From: Streptomyces brasiliensis
GTDB lineage: Bacteria > Actinomycetota > Actinomycetes > Streptomycetales > Streptomycetaceae
NCBI RefSeq assembly: GCF_014647875.1
Contig: NZ_BMQA01000062.1
Coordinates: 1 to 36,096, forward strand
Length of the DNA stretch: 36,096 bases
Reading direction: 5' to 3'
The position numbers were made by a program, and so were the translations under genes. This document shows positions 33,275 through 36,096 of the stretch, one piece after another (position 1 is the stretch's first letter; the number at the start of each line of letters is the position of its first letter). The notes under the pieces were generated by a model. The model was not told the origin of the DNA and did not search any database. It saw only the letters and a program-made list of their open reading frames with translations.

Positions 33275-33785
33275 GCAGCGCCATGCCGGGGTTGTAGCTG
33301 CGTCTGCGCCTTGCGCCGACCTACCCGGACCCGGCATGACAGCGGTGTGTCCCGGCGGCGGTGGGGACCCAGGGCCACGGTTTACACCCCGGGGATGAGC
33401 CACATGTGGCCTGCGGACTCGTCCATAACAGATCTGCGCAATCGGCTGCGCATTCGTGTTCGGGACCATTGCGCAGCGCCGCCCTCAGGCGACTTCATGG
33501 TGCGCATCCTGCGCACCCGGGCCTGGACGGCATCCGTCGTTGCGTGATCGAGCTCCCATTGCGCAGCTATCGGTCGGAGGGTGTGCGCACCGCTGTGACC
33601 TGCCGGGTCCATGGTCGGGCTGGTCGCTCCATGGTCGGGCATGATGGCCGCGCCATGTCGGCGGTGTGATGGAGGCGGCCTGGGCGGTTGCGCAGCCATC
33701 GCGTGCGAGAGGCGCCGCGCAGCGCTGTGACCTGCTGTGGTCGGGCACATGGTCGGGAGCATTGCGCGGGATCGCGGGCGGAGCG
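33275..33785. other. Gene-free region between mftR and the replication-relaxation gene
   Basis: About 510 bases separating the two convergent genes. Apart from the repeat array at 33434-33769 there is a 9-bp inverted repeat (CATGCCGGG near 33282 and CCCGGCATG near 33330). No credible protein gene is present. Confidence 0.55.
33434..33769. repeat. Array of short direct and inverted repeats (iteron- or clt-like)
   Basis: Within 340 bases several short motifs recur. CCATTGCGCAGC is at 33466-33477 and 33556-33567, a shorter TTGCGCAGC at 33688-33696, ATTGCGCGG at 33761-33769 and an inverted copy CTGCGCAAT at 33434-33442. TCCATGGTCGGGC is at 33608-33620 and 33628-33640, with TGGTCGGGC at 33738-33746 and CATGGTCGGG at 33748-33757. 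CGCTGTGACCTGC is at 33591-33603 and 33723-33735. The order repeats with a period near 130. Together with the adjoining replication-relaxation gene this looks like an origin or transfer locus. Confidence 0.65.
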
Positions 33786-34685
33786 CTAGGGGTGGCGGGA
33801 CTGCATCCAGCCGACCTTGTGGTCCTGGTCCGGGACGTGGATGAGATGCCATACGGATGCGGAGGGGCCATTGCGGAGCAGGTCGGTCAGAGGGGCTGCC
33901 AGGACAGGGACGTCGCGCAGGAAGCTGGACAGCGCCAGTGCCCTGGTGGCTGCGCGCAGCGCTTGAATGCGCGTGGCGATGCCGGTGGGGCCGGTGCCGT
34001 CCAGGACGAACAGCAGCCGCGGGAACAGGACGTAGCGGCGCCTCCAGTCCTCCTCCAGGGGCTGCAACCCGAAGTTCGGCCGTGGGCGGCCGATGGGTGT
34101 GGGCACGTAGGCGTGCAGGCGGGCGTAGGCGCCGAGTTTGGCGGCTAGGCGTTCGGGGCCCATGGTGGCCCGGTCGACTTCCACGAAGGCCCGCAGCATC
34201 GAACCGCCGTCGCCGCAGCTGCGGTAGTACAGGAGGGCGTCAGGGATGACGGCTTCGCCGCCACCGAGGGCGTGGTAGACCTCGGGGATCCAGTCCAGCG
34301 GCCGGCACACGTCCCCACGGTGCCGGGCGTCCTGCAGGAAAGCGAGCCCGGTCTCCGTTACCGCCAGAGCGTGTCCTGCCCGAAGCCGCGCGGCGGTAGG
34401 GTCAGCGATCAGCTTCGGCGGTGGCCACTCCCGCAACTCCGGCCACTCGGAGGCGACCTGCACACCGTACTGGGTGGCAAACCACACCCGGGTGCGCCCG
34501 GCCTGGGGCAGCGTGATGCGATCGATCAGGCCCTCGTTGCGCAGCTTGGCCAACCTTCGTCGCGTCTGCTCGATCCGCACCCCGGGAGCGATCACGCGAT
34601 GCATCTGCTCGGTCGTCGCCATCCGGTACTGCGCCAGTACCGCCAGTGCCAGCCAGTCCCCGCCGCCTGCGTCCACCTTCACCAT
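33786..34685 (-). CDS. Replication-relaxation family protein
   Basis: 299 residues from an ATG at 34685 with GGGAGG 8 bases upstream. The N-terminal winged helix is LAVLAQYRMATTEQMHRVIA, then RRRLAKLRNEGLIDRITL. The central region has HALAVTETGLAFLQDA and RPLDWIPEVYHALGG, then AVIPDALLYYR and AFVEVDRATMGPERLAAKLG. The PDA and ExD residues correspond to the nuclease-like positions of the Replic_Relax family. These proteins occur on actinobacterial plasmids and integrative conjugative elements and are thought to relax DNA for replication or transfer. No traB/FtsK, repSA or integrase gene is visible next to it. Confidence 0.85.
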   Translation of the reverse strand: MVKVDAGGGDWLALAVLAQYRMATTEQMHRVIAPGVRIEQTRRRLAKLRNEGLIDRITLPQAGRTRVWFATQYGVQVASEWPELREWPPPKLIADPTAARLRAGHALAVTETGLAFLQDARHRGDVCRPLDWIPEVYHALGGGEAVIPDALLYYRSCGDGGSMLRAFVEVDRATMGPERLAAKLGAYARLHAYVPTPIGRPRPNFGLQPLEEDWRRRYVLFPRLLFVLDGTGPTGIATRIQALRAATRALALSSFLRDVPVLAAPLTDLLRNGPSASVWHLIHVPDQDHKVGWMQSRHP

Positions 34686-35177
34686 CGCCAGGTCCTCCCG
34701 TACGGTGCGGCACCGCTTGCCCGGCGCCGCGCGTACGGACAGACCAGCAGCCGGCCCCGACCACACGTGCGACCGTGGAGGCCCGACCAGAGTCACGCTG
34801 CGATAACCCCGCCCCCGACCACGCCCACAACCCCGCCGAAAGCCCCGCCGGCATCCCTGCCGACAACTCTCCGCACTCACCGGGCGCCTGACGATGTATC
34901 CGCAGTTCACCACGTCTGTTTGGGCGTGGTCGGGAGACCGACATCCCCCTATGCGCCTCTCGCAGCCGACCCCTGAAGCAGAAAGAGAAAGACTTGGGGC
35001 GGGCTGGGGCGGGCGGTCGGCGTGGCGGGGGATCGAGCGGCTTGGAACTGTTGTTGCGCGTCGGCGGGGCCTCCGCGCTCGGCGCCGGGCAAGCCAGCAC
35101 AGAGAGGGGACCGGCGGGCGAGGCGCAGCGGGACAAGATCCACGGTTTGGGAGATCTTGAAGGAGGCCGTGCTCGGT
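34686..35177. other. Gene-free region upstream of the replication-relaxation gene
   Basis: About 490 bases without a credible gene. It contains a 14-bp inverted repeat listed separately. Near 35139-35165 the plus strand reads STVWEILKEA, a motif of integrase-core transposases, suggesting a tiny IS trace at the edge of the subtilase remnant. Confidence 0.45.
34814..34934. repeat. 14-bp inverted repeat upstream of the replication-relaxation gene
   Basis: CCCGACCACGCCCA at 34814-34827 is the exact reverse complement of TGGGCGTGGTCGGG at 34921-34934, 93 bases apart. The core TGGTCGGG also recurs four times in the array at 33.6-33.76 kb, so both sides of the gene carry the same octamer. Confidence 0.65.
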
Positions 35178-35560
35178 GGCCGCCGCCCACTCCATGCCGG
35201 CGATGATGTCCGACTCGGAGCCGGCCTTTGGCGCGACGCCGCGGCGGGTCCCGCCGGAGGCGGCGCCGGTGCCACCGACGATCGAGGCTACGCGTGTGCC
35301 GTGGCCGAAGTGGTCGTGGGTGTTTCCACTGCCGGAGAAGTCCTTGGCCTCCGCGATCCGGCCGGCGAGGTCGGGGTGACTGGCATCGACACCGGTGTCC
35401 AGCACACGGCGACCTTGACGCCCTGGCCCTCGTAGCCGGCCTTCCAGGCGGTGGGGGCGTTGATCTGGGCGGTGCTACGGTCCAGCAGCGCCTTGGCCTT
35501 GCCGTCCAGCATGATCCGCGGGGTGGCCGCGGCGCGGGCGGCGTTCGCCGTTCTACCGGG
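35178..35560 (-). pseudogene. Subtilisin-like (S8) serine peptidase remnant
   Basis: The minus strand reads IMLDGKAKALLDRSTAQINA, then AWKAGYEGQGVKVAV. After a two-base frame change near 35405 it reads LDTGVDASHPDLAGRIAEAK, then DHFGHGTRVASIVGG and RRGVAPKAGSESDIIAGMEW. Catalytic Asp (LDTG) and His (GHGT) are recognisable; the frameshift duplicates a TG. A short stretch after GVAPKA is missing, and everything from the oxyanion Asn to the catalytic Ser is gone. A broken secreted peptidase. Confidence 0.8.
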
Positions 35561-35732
35561 GTTCAGACGGCGGCCTGGGGGAGCGGGCTCCGGCCTGGAC
35601 GACGTTGGTCCTGCCGGTAGCGGCTGGGCTCGGGATCTGGGTGTCCTTGGCGGTCACCTCTGTAGGTCGTCGGCGGTGGTACCAACGACATCCAGCGCGG
35701 CATGATCGCGCGCTGACACCTCCCGGTTCACC

Positions 35733-35772
35733 CCGCGAGCGGACCCGGCACCGGTGCCGGGTCCGCTCGCGG
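35733..35772. repeat. Perfect 40-bp palindrome
   Basis: Bases 35733-35752 are the exact reverse complement of 35753-35772, with the axis at GGCACC/GGTGCC and no loop. It is 39 bases before the transposase-like 3' end at 35810. It could serve as a bidirectional terminator, be a protein-binding dyad, or be an element end. Confidence 0.85.
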
Positions 35773-35809
35773 TTGACGTTGCGCTTGCCGGAAACCTCCT
35801 CCGTGCAGG

Positions 35810-35914
35810 TCACGCGGCATGTCCGTACTCGTGGAGGATGCCGCCCAGACGTTTGTGCCTGCGTATGCCGAGGCGGGCGATCTGCTCTGGATCGTTGATC
35901 GAGCCATCGTGCAT
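35810..35914 (-). pseudogene. Possible transposase C-terminal fragment
   Basis: A 34-codon minus-strand frame ends in ARLGIRRHKRLGGILHEYGH and two alanines before the stop. The LGG-(I/L)-(x)-EY pattern resembles the end of the transposase fragment at 23469 (ILGGLINEYRY), and both carry TGACCTGCA at or just after the stop codon. No upstream continuation was found. Confidence 0.4.
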
Positions 35915-35977
35915 CCTCGATGACGGGCGCGCGCAGCGGGCCAATGAGTCCCGCTGCGGTGAACTTCCTTCCGGTTG

Positions 35978-36096
35978 TCAGTCCTTGATTTCGCAGATCA
36001 CTGCGCCGGAGGTGAGGGATGCGCCGACCTCTGCGTTGAGGCCCTTGATGGTGCCGGTCTTGTGGGCGTTGAGGGGCTGTTCCATCTTCATGGCCT
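35978..36096 (-). CDS. Acyl-CoA carboxylase alpha subunit, biotin-carrier C-terminus (partial)
   Basis: The last 38 codons of a gene that continues past the right edge of the window. AMKMEQPLNAHKTGTIKGLN contains the biotinylated Lys in AMKM, and the chain ends SLTSGAVICEIKD. This is the biotinyl domain of a fused biotin carboxylase/carrier subunit of acetyl- or propionyl-CoA carboxylase, which is the typical ending in Streptomyces. The rest of the enzyme cannot be seen, so other biotin enzymes remain possible. Confidence 0.88.
   Translation of the reverse strand, partial: AMKMEQPLNAHKTGTIKGLNAEVGASLTSGAVICEIKD

Noticed and set aside
33434..33769. A CRISPR array
   Set aside because: The repeats are 9-13 bases, irregularly spaced and partly inverted, without uniform spacers, and no cas gene is in the window.

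Overview
The window is high-GC actinobacterial DNA, most likely from Streptomyces or a close relative. Reading frames are strongly GC-biased at the third position, GTG starts are frequent, and several gene types (MmyB-like XRE regulators, integrase-type IS remnants, replication-relaxation protein, acyl-CoA carboxylase alpha chain) are typical of that genus. The identification rests on sequence character and recalled family resemblance only; no search was run.

Layout. 0.1-2.6 kb holds a VOC-fold protein, an MmyB-like regulator broken by an in-frame amber codon, and a divergent SDR. At 2.76 kb is the 3' part of a tRNA-Arg(CCU), which looks like an attachment-site copy. 2.9-5.3 kb is a minus-strand group (MFS transporter, crotonase, 3' stub of an aldehyde dehydrogenase) that ends in a deletion scar against the 3' stub of a GntR regulator. 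A frameshifted ISL3 transposase follows at 5.9-6.1 kb.

6.2-18.3 kb is a compact minus-strand catabolic operon of eleven genes read from a LysR-controlled divergent region near 18.37 kb. In transcription order it holds a flavin/2Fe-2S reductase, class A FAD monooxygenase, SDR, CYP199-like P450, alpha/beta hydrolase, FMN split-barrel flavin reductase, nitrilase-family amidase, NicX-type 2,5-dihydroxypyridine dioxygenase, DUF1116 protein, NCS1 importer and malic enzyme. NicX, with its metal ligands conserved, marks degradation of a pyridine-type compound through 2,5-dihydroxypyridine and N-formylmaleamate to a C4 acid, which malic enzyme can take to pyruvate. The upper pathway and several lower-pathway parts do not match the nic or hpa clusters I know, so this is the best candidate for an undescribed system.

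19.4-25 kb is accessory debris around a class I terpene synthase and a membrane metallophosphoesterase: at least three pieces of integrase-type transposases, a headless LysR gene and a possible beta-galactosidase fragment. 25.1-33.3 kb is a complete mycofactocin locus: mftG on the minus strand, then mftA-B-C-D-E-F and a TetR-family mftR on the plus strand. 33.3-35.8 kb has plasmid/ICE character: a short-repeat array beside a replication-relaxation gene, a decayed subtilase, and a perfect 40-bp palindrome. The window ends inside the biotin-carrier end of an acyl-CoA carboxylase alpha subunit.

How the parts may work together (inference): the 6-18 kb operon imports and opens an N-heteroaromatic ring, while the mycofactocin locus supplies a redox cofactor used elsewhere by nicotinoprotein dehydrogenases. 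The tRNA fragment, IS remnants, truncations and replication-relaxation gene suggest that much of the window is genomic-island material.
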